Made by a program: the position numbers and the translations under genes
Notes under the pieces: model-generated
Databases searched by the model: none
The model's input: the letters and a program-made list of their open reading frames with translations, nothing else
What the model was told of the DNA's origin: nothing
Shown: in pieces, positions 47,104 to 56,039 of the stretch
Layout: every line of letters begins with the position of its first letter
Numbering within the stretch: position 1 is the first letter of the stretch
NCBI RefSeq assembly: GCF_900199205.1
Contig: NZ_OBMJ01000001.1
Coordinates: forward strand, 3,537,001 to 3,601,000
Source of the DNA: Streptomyces sp. 1331.2
GTDB lineage: Bacteria > Actinomycetota > Actinomycetes > Streptomycetales > Streptomycetaceae
Reading direction: 5' to 3'
Length of the DNA: 64,000 bases

Positions 47104-47535
47104 ATGAACGACCTTACGAATCTGCAGGAAGAGGCGCTCACTGCCGCCGCCGGTGACGCCGACACGGTGGCCGAGCGCTGCCGCGCCGCAGGTGGCCTGC
47201 TCAGGGTCACCCTCGGCGAGCTGCGCGCGGAAGTCGGCTACCGAAGACTCGGCAAGTACGTCCTGGAGGAACTCGCCGAGCGACTCACGGAGGAGGGGCT
47301 CGGCTGGTTCCCGGCGTGGCGGCTCTCCCCGAGGGAGAACGGCGAGCCGCGGAAGGACCACGACCTGTGGGTGTTCATCCGGGACGACGGCTTGCGCTGC
47401 CAGGTCATCGATGCTGTCCAGGCTCCCGACGGCTCCGACGTCCCCACAGTCCTGAACGGCCTGCTCACCGGCCGTCCCCAGAATCTCTCCCCGGAGCGCA
47501 AGCTCGGCCTCATTCGCGAAATCGTCGGACTCTGA
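47104..47535 (+). CDS. Hypothetical protein, 143 residues
   Basis: Soluble, helical, with a leucine-rich central helix (YVLEELAERLTEEGLGWFPAW) and a charged region DLWVFIRDDGLRC. No known family recognised. The ATG at 47104 fits codon use. A terminator-like hairpin lies at 47589-47641. It lies among accessory genes. Confidence 0.7.
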   Translation: MNDLTNLQEEALTAAAGDADTVAERCRAAGGLLRVTLGELRAEVGYRRLGKYVLEELAERLTEEGLGWFPAWRLSPRENGEPRKDHDLWVFIRDDGLRCQVIDAVQAPDGSDVPTVLNGLLTGRPQNLSPERKLGLIREIVGL

Positions 47536-47588
47536 GCCACGCCCGAGAATCCGCCGACCTGATTCCGCCCGCGCACCCGAACGTTCGC

Positions 47589-47641
47589 GGCGCTGCGCCG
47601 GACACCCCTTCCGGGATCCCAGCGCAGCGCCTCGGCACCTG
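47589..47641. terminator. Hairpin after the hypothetical gene
   Basis: GGCGCTGCGC (47589-47598) pairs with GCGCAGCGCC (47632-47641) over a long loop. Confidence 0.5.
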
Positions 47642-47644
47642 CGC

Positions 47645-47808
47645 TCAGTCCGCCATCGGCAGGTAGACCTTGTTGCCGTGGGCCTTGAACTCCTCGGACA
47701 CGGCCTGCATGCCGGCCGGCGCCTCGGCGTCGAACCCGGTGCCGACGGCCGTGGAGCCGTCGCCGTGCTCGTCGCGAATCTTCTGCGAGATCTTCATCGA
47801 GCAGAAGG
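47645..47808 (-). pseudogene. 3' remnant of a second thiC
   Basis: About 54 codons match the C-terminus of ThiC (compare the intact gene at 49564). They read [22 protein letters not shown] segments and end KVYLPMAD. They lack all upstream domains and two of the three cluster cysteines. DNA identity to the intact copy is roughly three quarters, so it is not a recent duplicate. Confidence 0.85.
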
Positions 47809-47842
47809 TCAACAAAGGCGCCACCGCACAGGGTTGTGTCAG

Positions 47843-48250
47843 TCAGGGGTGGATCGAGGCGAAGACCTCGATCTCACACTTCGCGGCACCGCTGCGTTTG
47901 ATCCTCGCGTCACTGGTGATCAGCGGTACGCCCAGGGCTTCCGCCAGGGCGACGTACTGGGAGTCGTAGGCGCTGAGGTTGGCGTGCAGCTTCCTCACCC
48001 GCTCCCAGAAGGGCAGCGTCTCCCGTTTGGCGATGGGAAGCAGTCGGTATGCGGCGACCGCCCTCTCCACTTCCTTCTCGGTCAGCTTGCCGCCACGTTG
48101 CATGCCGAGGAGGGCCGACTGGATCTCGTAGTCGAGGAGGGTAGGAGCGTAGACGTCCCCACCCTCGGCTACGCGGTTGCGAATGAGCTCTCCGTCGGAG
48201 CCGTGGGCCGTGAGAACCAGGACGAGGGCGGAGCAGTCAATGACGATCAA
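47843..48250 (-). CDS. PIN-domain (VapC-type) toxin ribonuclease
   Basis: 135 residues from a TTG start at 48250 (the frame begins with LIVIDCSALV, normal for the family). Catalytic acidic residues: Asp near 5 (VIDCSALV), Glu in LLDYEIQSALL, and Asp in YDSQYVALAEALG and ITSDARI. It overlaps the antitoxin stop by 4 nt, the usual coupling of VapBC. Predicted to cleave tRNA or rRNA when free of its antitoxin (family knowledge). Confidence 0.9.
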   Translation of the reverse strand: MIVIDCSALVLVLTAHGSDGELIRNRVAEGGDVYAPTLLDYEIQSALLGMQRGGKLTEKEVERAVAAYRLLPIAKRETLPFWERVRKLHANLSAYDSQYVALAEALGVPLITSDARIKRSGAAKCEIEVFASIHP

Positions 48251-48477
48251 CGCCCGGCTCGCCCTTCGTCGATGGCAGCGAGAACGTCGGCGGCGCTGAC
48301 GTCGGCAGTGGTTTCCCGGTTCAGCCTTTCCATCATCTCCGCCATCGTGGGCTTGGATGCCTCCCTGGCGATCAGGTCCTGCATGAACGCCTGCAGCGAC
48401 TTGCCGGCCTGAGCTGCGCGGACCTTCAGGGTCTGGATCTGGTCGTCCGGGACGTCCCGGATCGTGAGGGCAGTCAT
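48247..48477 (-). CDS. VapB/FitA-like antitoxin
   Basis: 76 residues. N-terminal ribbon-helix-helix (MTALTIRDVPDDQIQTLKVRA; KSLQAFMQDLI) for DNA binding, and a C-terminal tail that would wrap the toxin. It overlaps vapC by 4 nt. Probably autoregulated. Confidence 0.88.
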   Translation of the reverse strand: MTALTIRDVPDDQIQTLKVRAAQAGKSLQAFMQDLIAREASKPTMAEMMERLNRETTADVSAADVLAAIDEGRAGR

Positions 48478-48542
48478 GCCTGCATTCTAGCTCCAGTGTC
48501 TGCAAAATGCAGATACCGGAGCTCGTCCGGAGCGGGAACGAC

Positions 48543-48585
48543 GAAGCTCCGCCCCGAGAAGCGGGAGCTCTCGGGGCGGAGCTTC
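48543..48585. terminator. GCCCCGAGA hairpin, copy 2
   Basis: 17-bp perfect stem GAAGCTCCGCCCCGAGA / TCTCGGGGCGGAGCTTC with loop AGCGGGAGC; the core is almost the same as at 44664-44700. It lies between the ComB-like gene (stop 48660, minus) and the antitoxin start. Confidence 0.8.
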
Positions 48586-48659
48586 GGGCGCGGGCGTCAG
48601 TCGGCCGGCGGCAGGCAGCCCGAAACCGGCACACCCACCTCCGGGTGCGGTCGCGTGGT

Positions 48660-49415
48660 TCACGGCTGGTGGGTGAAGGCTCCGTCCGTGAGTACGGGCA
48701 CGACCACGCCGGCATCGAGCTCCGTCGCGACGGCGACGTCCTCGGCGAACCCGCTGCGGACCAGTTCAAGGCCCGAGGAACAGGCGGCAACGACACCGGC
48801 GACGTCGGTGGTCGAAGTGGAGCACACCCGTGCGGCAACTGCCTCGGGGGACAGGGGGCCGGCGCCTTGCGACTCCAACTCGGCGATGATCGCACCGGCA
48901 CCCAGCAGGTCCTCCAACGCCGGTCGCAGGCTCCCGTCCGGCCAGCGCTCACCGGCGGCGATCACCAGCACGGGGCGCTGCGCGGTCCCGTAACCACGCT
49001 CGGCCAGCCAACGCCCCACCGCAGTGGCATTGCGCAGACAGCCCGCCACCACCGTCGAATCGCCTGCCGCTGCGGCTATCGCAGATCCGTTGGGCGAGGG
49101 CAGGACGAGCCGCGGGACGAACGGGGCCTGCCGGAGGGCGGCCGGGGAGAGCGACCACGGTACGGCCGATGTCGCCGCACGCCGCCCCACTGCCAGCGCC
49201 GCCGCCTTCTCCCGGGCGAACGCGGCCGCCGTCCCATCACGCCAGGCGTAGGGAAAGACCTCGGTTCCCGCCTCGACGGCGACACTGACCGACGTCGTGA
49301 ACGACAACACGTCGACCACCACCAGGCAGGCCACGTCCGGCGCCAACTGCTGCGCACCGGTGGGACCCCACTCGAACCGGACGCCGTGGTCCTGCTGCAC
49401 AAACCAATCGCTCAT
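48660..49415 (-). CDS. 2-phosphosulfolactate phosphatase family protein (ComB-like)
   Basis: 251 residues from ATG at 49415 (MSDWFVQQDHG); an in-frame ATG at 49433 would add six. Family signatures: CLVVVDVLSFTTSVSVAVEAG, SPNGSAIAAAAG, VVAGCLRNATAVGRWLA, and a Gly-rich AAGERWPDGSLRPALEDLLGAG. ComB acts in coenzyme M synthesis of methanogens; actinobacterial members likely dephosphorylate another phosphonate- or sulfolactate-type substrate (inference). Stop 75 bases beyond the hairpin. Upstream is the thiC terminator. Confidence 0.85.
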   Translation of the reverse strand: MSDWFVQQDHGVRFEWGPTGAQQLAPDVACLVVVDVLSFTTSVSVAVEAGTEVFPYAWRDGTAAAFAREKAAALAVGRRAATSAVPWSLSPAALRQAPFVPRLVLPSPNGSAIAAAAGDSTVVAGCLRNATAVGRWLAERGYGTAQRPVLVIAAGERWPDGSLRPALEDLLGAGAIIAELESQGAGPLSPEAVAARVCSTSTTDVAGVVAACSSGLELVRSGFAEDVAVATELDAGVVVPVLTDGAFTHQP

Positions 49416-49506
49416 GGTGATCGATACTGGCATCGCCGCGGATCACCGGGGAGGAACACCCGGTGTCGTGGGCCGGGTACTGGTGACAGCAGGACACGGC
49501 ATCGCC

Positions 49507-49547
49507 GAGGCGCCGTGCTGGGAACGCCCTTCACAGCACGGCGCCTC
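49507..49547 (-). terminator. Terminator after thiC
   Basis: Perfect 14-bp stem GAGGCGCCGTGCTG / CAGCACGGCGCCTC with a 13-base loop, 17 bases past the thiC stop. Confidence 0.85.
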
Positions 49548-49563
49548 GGACCGGACCCGCAGG

Positions 49564-51500
<1,937 letters not shown>

Positions 51501-51628
51501 CGCAGGCGGTGTTGCCTGCACATGACGCCCAACACCGTAGCGAGCCGATAGCCGCAGGTCCAGACCGTGTCCGGCACCGGACCCTTGCCCACGGACCCCC
51601 GCCCACGGAGCCGCACCCGGGAACGGCC

Positions 51629-51662
51629 GAGGCCCGGCTCCCCGTGGTGGGGGCCGGGCCTC
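51629..51662 (-). terminator. Terminator after the DUF5326 gene
   Basis: GAGGCCCGGC (51629-51638) and GCCGGGCCTC (51653-51662), with a further CCCC/GGGG extension of the stem inside the loop. Confidence 0.75.
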
Positions 51663-51686
51663 AGGGCGGCGGTGCGGGGACGAGGG

Positions 51687-51887
51687 TCAGCTCCGGGCGG
51701 CCTTCTTCACCAGGATCACCACGGCGGCGGCGATGCCGACCACGACCAGGAGCTTGAGCACGATGCCCAGCAGCGCGCCGACGACGCCGAAGACGAAGGC
51801 GACGATGTTCCAGGCCAGTACCAGGACCAGCACCGGGATGACGATGTTGCGCACCCACGAGGGCAGCGACTTCCAGAGCTCAGCCAT
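51687..51887 (-). CDS. Small membrane protein, DUF5326-like
   Basis: 66 residues: MAELWKSLPSWVRN, then two hydrophobic stretches (IVIPVLVLVLAWNIVAFVFG and GIVLKLLVVVGIAAAVVILV) and a KKAARS tail. Matches the shape of streptomycete DUF5326 proteins. ATG at 51887 has GAGGAA upstream. Unknown role. Confidence 0.8.
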   Translation of the reverse strand: MAELWKSLPSWVRNIVIPVLVLVLAWNIVAFVFGVVGALLGIVLKLLVVVGIAAAVVILVKKAARS

Positions 51888-52146
51888 GTCCGTTCCTCTT
51901 CTCCCCAAGGGTCGGCCGCCGTCCGGTGCCGCATCCCGCTTGCTTTCGTACTTCGATCGTACGGTGGCGCGAGTGCCGGAACGAGGGCCGACGGCCCGGA
52001 GAGAACCCCGAGATCACCCGGAGCCGGCACCCCGGGGTGACCCCCGAGATTTCGTCCGGCGGGGTGCAACCCTCGGACCTCCCGGGAGTCCAACTACTGC
52101 CGGAGGAAAGTCCGTTCGGCACCACCGACCCCGGGGGAACGCGATC

Positions 52147-53469
52147 ATGCGATCCGTGCGAGCCAGAACCGCCGTATCCCTAGCCGCCCTGGCGGCCCTC
52201 ACCCTCACCGTCCCCGCCCTCGCCGCACCGGCGACCGCGGCCACCACCGCAACCACGACCGCGACCGCGACCGCGGCGGCGAGCGCTGCCGCGGACGTCA
52301 CCGCGCCGGCCGGCTTCGTCGGGATCTCCCCGCTCCGGGTCCTGGACACCCGGGACTACAACCAGGTGCCGGCGCACGACCAGTTCGGCCCGCTCACGGC
52401 CGGCGAGTACTACAGCACCCCGCTGGCGTCCCGCTGCGGCAACCACCCGCCGTCCTCCTGCGAGGCCGTGGTGCCGACCGACGTCACGGCGGTGGTGGTC
52501 AACGTCACCGTGACCGACCCGACCGCCGACGGCTACGTCTCGCTCGGTGCCGCCAACGGCACGCCCGGCACCGCACCCGCCACCTCCAGCATCAACTTCA
52601 CGGCCGGCCAGACCGTCTCCAACCTGGTCACCGTCGCGGTCGGCCCGGTCGTGCGGGGCGCCCCGTGGATCAGCGTCTACAACAACTGGGGCACCACCCA
52701 CGTCGTCCTCGACCTGGTCGGCTACTACCAGCCCACGGCGACCGACAAGTACGGCCCGCTGACCCCGACCCGGATCGCCGACAGCCGGGTCGACGGCACC
52801 GGCCGGCTCGGCGGCGACGCCGTGCGCTCGTACCAGGTCGCCCGCCCCGAGCTGGGGACCGCGGACGCCACCTCGGTCGTCCTCAACGTCACTGCCACCG
52901 AAGGAACTTGGGACAGCTTCCTGACGGCGTACCCGAGCGGGTCGCCGCTGCCCGCCGCCGGGTCGAACGTCAACTTCCCGGTGGGGTCGACCGTCGCGAA
53001 CCAGGTCGTGGTGCCGGTCGGCGTCGACGGCCGGATCGACCTCTACAACCACGCCGGCTGGGTGCACGTCATCGTCGACGTCGTCGGCTCCTACGGCCCC
53101 TCCGGCAAGGGGCTGTTCAGCGCGCTCCGGACGCCCGTCCGCAACCTCGACACCCGGGTCACCGGCCCGCAGCTCCAGCAGTGGGCGACCAGGCAGGTGG
53201 CGGTCGTCCCGCCGGACGGCTCGGTCCCGAACATCATGGGCGTCGAAGCCAACGTCACGGTCACCGACGTCACCGAGTACGGCCACCTCACGGCCTTCCC
53301 GGGCCCGGGCCTGCCGCCGAACACCTCCACCGTCAACGTGGCGCCCGGGCAGACCGTCGCCAACTCGGTGAGCACCGGGGTGGCCGGCGACGGCACCTAC
53401 TCGGTCTACAACCACGGCGCCCCGGTGGACCTGATCGCCGACCTGACCGGCTACTTCACCACCGGCTGA
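52147..53469 (+). CDS. Secreted protein with three tandem beta-domains
   Basis: 440 residues. Signal peptide (LAALAALTLTVPALAAPATA), an Ala/Thr linker, and three repeats of about 125 residues. Each begins RVLDTRD-like (LRVLDTRDYN; TRIADSRVDG; VRNLDTRVTG), has a NVTVTD/NVTATE strand, a SINFTAGQTVSNLV-like strand and ends near DLVGYY / DVVGSYG / DLTGYFT. No catalytic residues recognised, and no anchor. Probably an extracellular binding or structural protein. ATG at 52147. Confidence 0.83.
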   Translation: MRSVRARTAVSLAALAALTLTVPALAAPATAATTATTTATATAAASAAADVTAPAGFVGISPLRVLDTRDYNQVPAHDQFGPLTAGEYYSTPLASRCGNHPPSSCEAVVPTDVTAVVVNVTVTDPTADGYVSLGAANGTPGTAPATSSINFTAGQTVSNLVTVAVGPVVRGAPWISVYNNWGTTHVVLDLVGYYQPTATDKYGPLTPTRIADSRVDGTGRLGGDAVRSYQVARPELGTADATSVVLNVTATEGTWDSFLTAYPSGSPLPAAGSNVNFPVGSTVANQVVVPVGVDGRIDLYNHAGWVHVIVDVVGSYGPSGKGLFSALRTPVRNLDTRVTGPQLQQWATRQVAVVPPDGSVPNIMGVEANVTVTDVTEYGHLTAFPGPGLPPNTSTVNVAPGQTVANSVSTGVAGDGTYSVYNHGAPVDLIADLTGYFTTG

Positions 53470-53480
53470 CCGGGCTGGGC

Positions 53481-53509
53481 CCCGCCGTCCGAACCTCCCG
53501 GACGGCGGG
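53481..53509. terminator. Convergent terminator
   Basis: Perfect 10-bp stem CCCGCCGTCC / GGACGGCGGG between convergent genes. Confidence 0.75.
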
Positions 53510-53523
53510 ACCGGCCGGCCGGC

Positions 53524-54216
53524 TCAGACCGGCCAGCGCTCGCCACGCCAGGCGGCGTCCCAGAACATCCACTCGTACCGCGAGGTGGTCACGAAGTGCT
53601 CGACCACCTTGCGGCGCTCGGCCGGGGAGATCTCCTCGCCGATCCGGTCGGTGAGCGCCAACACCCGGCGCACCACCGACTGGAAGGCCTCGTCGCCGTA
53701 GGTGGCGATCCACTTGGCGTACAGCGGGTCGGGCGAGCCCTGGGCGAGCAGCGCCTCGCCGACCCGGGCGTAGATCCAGTAGCAGGGCAGCACCGCGCCG
53801 ACCGCCTCGGCGAAGGAACCGCCGTGGACGGTGGCCAGCAGGTAGCTGGTGTAGGCCCGGGTGGTGGGCAGCACCGGCTCGGCGGCGGCCTGCTCGGCGG
53901 TGCCGCCGAAGGCGGTCATGAACTCGGCGTGCATGCCCTGCTCGGCGGCCAGCGCGCCGATCGCGTCGTCGGCGAAGGCCCGGACGTCCGCCTCGGTGGG
54001 CGCCTTGGCGGCGCAGACGGCGAGGGCGCGGGCGTAGTCGCGCAGGTAGTGCGAGTCCTGGACGACGAAGTGGCGGAAGGCCTCGCGGGGCAGGGTGCCA
54101 TCGGTGAGGCCGTGGATGAACGGGTGGGCGAGGATCGCGGCGTGGATCGACTCGATCGAGGCCCAGAGTTCTTCGGTCAGGCTGGGAGTGGGGCTGGAGC
54201 CGGGGCTGCTGGTCAT
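53524..54216 (-). CDS. tenA: Thiaminase II (TenA-type)
   Basis: 230 residues, all-helical. Family signatures: FRHFVVQDSHYLRDYARALA, EQGMHAEF, CYWIYARVG (active-site Cys in VLPCYW) and EWMFWDAAW near the C-terminus. TenA recovers the pyrimidine moiety from degraded thiamine, in keeping with thiC 2.1 kb away. ATG at 54216. No TPP riboswitch seen upstream. Confidence 0.93.
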   Translation of the reverse strand: MTSSPGSSPTPSLTEELWASIESIHAAILAHPFIHGLTDGTLPREAFRHFVVQDSHYLRDYARALAVCAAKAPTEADVRAFADDAIGALAAEQGMHAEFMTAFGGTAEQAAAEPVLPTTRAYTSYLLATVHGGSFAEAVGAVLPCYWIYARVGEALLAQGSPDPLYAKWIATYGDEAFQSVVRRVLALTDRIGEEISPAERRKVVEHFVTTSRYEWMFWDAAWRGERWPV

Positions 54217-54362
54217 GCGGACGACCCTAAGCGAGCACCCCGGACGCCCGGGTCGGGCGACCGGTCCTCGGGCCGGATCCACCTCCGGGACCAGCGGCGT
54301 TCGCCACCAATCCGCCGTGGGGTGGTTCCCCTGGGCCGTGCCGCCTGCCAGGCTTGGGCGGC

Positions 54363-54743
54363 ATGAAGGGTTTCGTCATCAAGACACTGATCAACGCGGC
54401 GGCCATCTGGGTCGCCGCCTGGATCGTCACCGGCATCCAACTCGCCCAGGGCAAGGCCGACTGGCAGCACAAGGCGCTGACCGTGCTCGGCGTCGCCGTC
54501 GTCTTCGGCCTCGTCAACTGGCTGATCAAGCCGGTGGTCAAGCTGTTCTCGTTCCCGCTGTTCATCCTCACACTGGGGCTGATCACCTTCGTGATCAACG
54601 CCCTGATGCTGCTGCTGACCTCGTGGGCGTCCGGGAGGCTGTCACTGGACTTCCACGTGACCAACTTCGGCGCCGCACTGGTCGGTTCGCTGATCATCAG
54701 CCTGGTTGCCTGGGGCCTGCACCTGGCCCTGGACGACGACTGA
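54363..54743 (+). CDS. Phage-holin-family membrane protein
   Basis: 126 residues, four membrane segments (LINAAAIWVAAWIVTGI; LTVLGVAVVFGLVNWLI; LFILTLGLITFVINALMLLL; LVGSLIISLVAWGLHLAL). Belongs to the mycobacterial-type holin superfamily by pattern; no lysin or phage genes are adjacent, so a chromosomal membrane role is more likely. ATG at 54363. Confidence 0.88.
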   Translation: MKGFVIKTLINAAAIWVAAWIVTGIQLAQGKADWQHKALTVLGVAVVFGLVNWLIKPVVKLFSFPLFILTLGLITFVINALMLLLTSWASGRLSLDFHVTNFGAALVGSLIISLVAWGLHLALDDD

Positions 54744-54765
54744 CGGCCCTCGTGCCCGCCCGCAC

Positions 54766-54807
54766 AAGGGGCCCGTACCCGCTGGAACAGCCGGGTACGG
54801 GCCCCTT
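54766..54807. terminator. Terminator after the holin-like gene
   Basis: Perfect 16-bp stem AAGGGGCCCGTACCCG / CGGGTACGGGCCCCTT with a ten-base loop, between convergent genes. Confidence 0.9.
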
Positions 54808-54826
54808 CGTCGTCCGTGCGCGGGCC

Positions 54827-55288
54827 TCACCCCGCGTTCTCGCGCCCCCGGAGGATCTCGGCGAGCCGGGCTTCCAGCTCCTGAGCTGCGAACTCCCGCG
54901 CCGGCCGCACCAGCCGGTCGATGCGCGCCAGGAAGGCGGCCAGCGGCGCGGACGGCGCCCGCAGCAGGGCCTCGCCGGCGGGGGAGCGCAGCAGGATGCG
55001 GACCTCCTCCCGCTCCGACGGCTCCTCCCACTCCGACGCCCCCTCCCGCTCCCCCGCGTACGGGTGGATGTGCACGTCCCCGTCCCCGGCCGGCCCGCTG
55101 AGCCCGTCGAGCAGCAGCTCCCGCGCGAAGAACCAGGTGACGGGCGCGTCGCCGGGCAGGTGGAAGGTGAACCGGACGGCGTACGGGTCGGCGGTCTCGT
55201 ACGCCAGGTCCGCCAGGATGCGGAAGGAGAGCTCGTGCGAGACCACGAGGCTCATCTCCAGGTGGCCCTGGACAGTGCTGTGCTGCAT
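54827..55288 (-). CDS. SsgA-like (SALP) sporulation/cell-division protein
   Basis: 153 residues. Family features: YETADPYAVRFTFHLPGD, FARELLLDGLSG, GDGDVHIHP, VRILLRSPAGEALLRAPSAPLAAFLAR. SALPs are confined to sporulating actinomycetes and help place or shape septa and spore walls. An acidic insertion (GEREGASEWEEPSEREE) sits between two strands and is unusual. ATG at 55288. Divergent to the Nudix gene. Confidence 0.9.
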   Translation of the reverse strand: MQHSTVQGHLEMSLVVSHELSFRILADLAYETADPYAVRFTFHLPGDAPVTWFFARELLLDGLSGPAGDGDVHIHPYAGEREGASEWEEPSEREEVRILLRSPAGEALLRAPSAPLAAFLARIDRLVRPAREFAAQELEARLAEILRGRENAG

Positions 55289-55396
55289 GGCGCCAGTCCC
55301 TCTCGTTCCGGGTCCGCGTTTCGGTGCATTCCCCGTGTTTCGACCCATTCCCCGCGCGGGAGACTCCCGCACAACGCTCCAGCCCCGGAGGTGTCC

Positions 55397-55939
55397 ATGG
55401 GCCCCGAGAACCGAACCCCGCCCCCGCGTCCGGTGGTCAAGCGCACCGCGCGGGCGATCCTGCTGGAGCTGGACCCGGACGACCCGTACGGCCCGGCCTC
55501 GATCGTGCTGATCCGGCGGGTCCGGCCGGGCGCGCCGCACCCGTACTGGATCACGCCAGGCGGCGGCGTGGAGCGGAGCGACCGGACGGTGGTCGAGGCA
55601 CTGCACCGCGAGGTGGACGAGGAGCTCGGCGCCAAGGTCGTGGACGTGGTGCCCGCCTTCGTCGACACCATCAGCCACACGCACCACGACGACGGAACGC
55701 TCCTGCACCCGCACGGGGTCAAGGTGCAGCACTTCTTCGTCTGCCGGCTGGCCTCGATGGACCTCAGCCGACGGCACGGGCCGGAGGTGACGGAGCCCAA
55801 CGGCGAGTACGAGGTGGTGCGGCTGCCGTTCACCCGGGAGGGGGTCACCTCGGTCAACGTGGTGCCGCCCCGGCTGCGGGCGTACCTGGCGGCCAACATC
55901 GAGGGCATCCGCGCACTGCTCGCACCCGACCTCGGGTGA
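55397..55939 (+). CDS. Nudix hydrolase
   Basis: 180 residues. Nudix box GGGVERSDRTVVEALHREVDE-ELGA, with the catalytic REVDEE intact but one extra residue in the usual GX5E spacing. Acts on a nucleoside diphosphate linked to an unknown group. ATG at 55397 follows CGGAGG. Confidence 0.88.
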   Translation: MGPENRTPPPRPVVKRTARAILLELDPDDPYGPASIVLIRRVRPGAPHPYWITPGGGVERSDRTVVEALHREVDEELGAKVVDVVPAFVDTISHTHHDDGTLLHPHGVKVQHFFVCRLASMDLSRRHGPEVTEPNGEYEVVRLPFTREGVTSVNVVPPRLRAYLAANIEGIRALLAPDLG

Positions 55940-56007
55940 CCGACCGCTCTCGGGTGACCGACCGGCCTCGCCCGGCCGACCGCCCCCGGGCGGCCCACCC
56001 CTCTCCT

Positions 56008-56039
56008 GTGACCGCGTGGGACGGATCCCACGTGGTCAC
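56008..56039. terminator. Hairpin at the flavohemoglobin 3' end
   Basis: GTGACCGCGTGGGA pairs with TCCCACGTGGTCAC with a single G-T pair and a four-base loop, overlapping the stop codon. Confidence 0.65.

Noticed and set aside
54363..54743. Prophage remnant based on the holin-family gene
   Set aside because: No phage structural, lysin, integrase or att-like sequence is nearby; this family is common in chromosomes.
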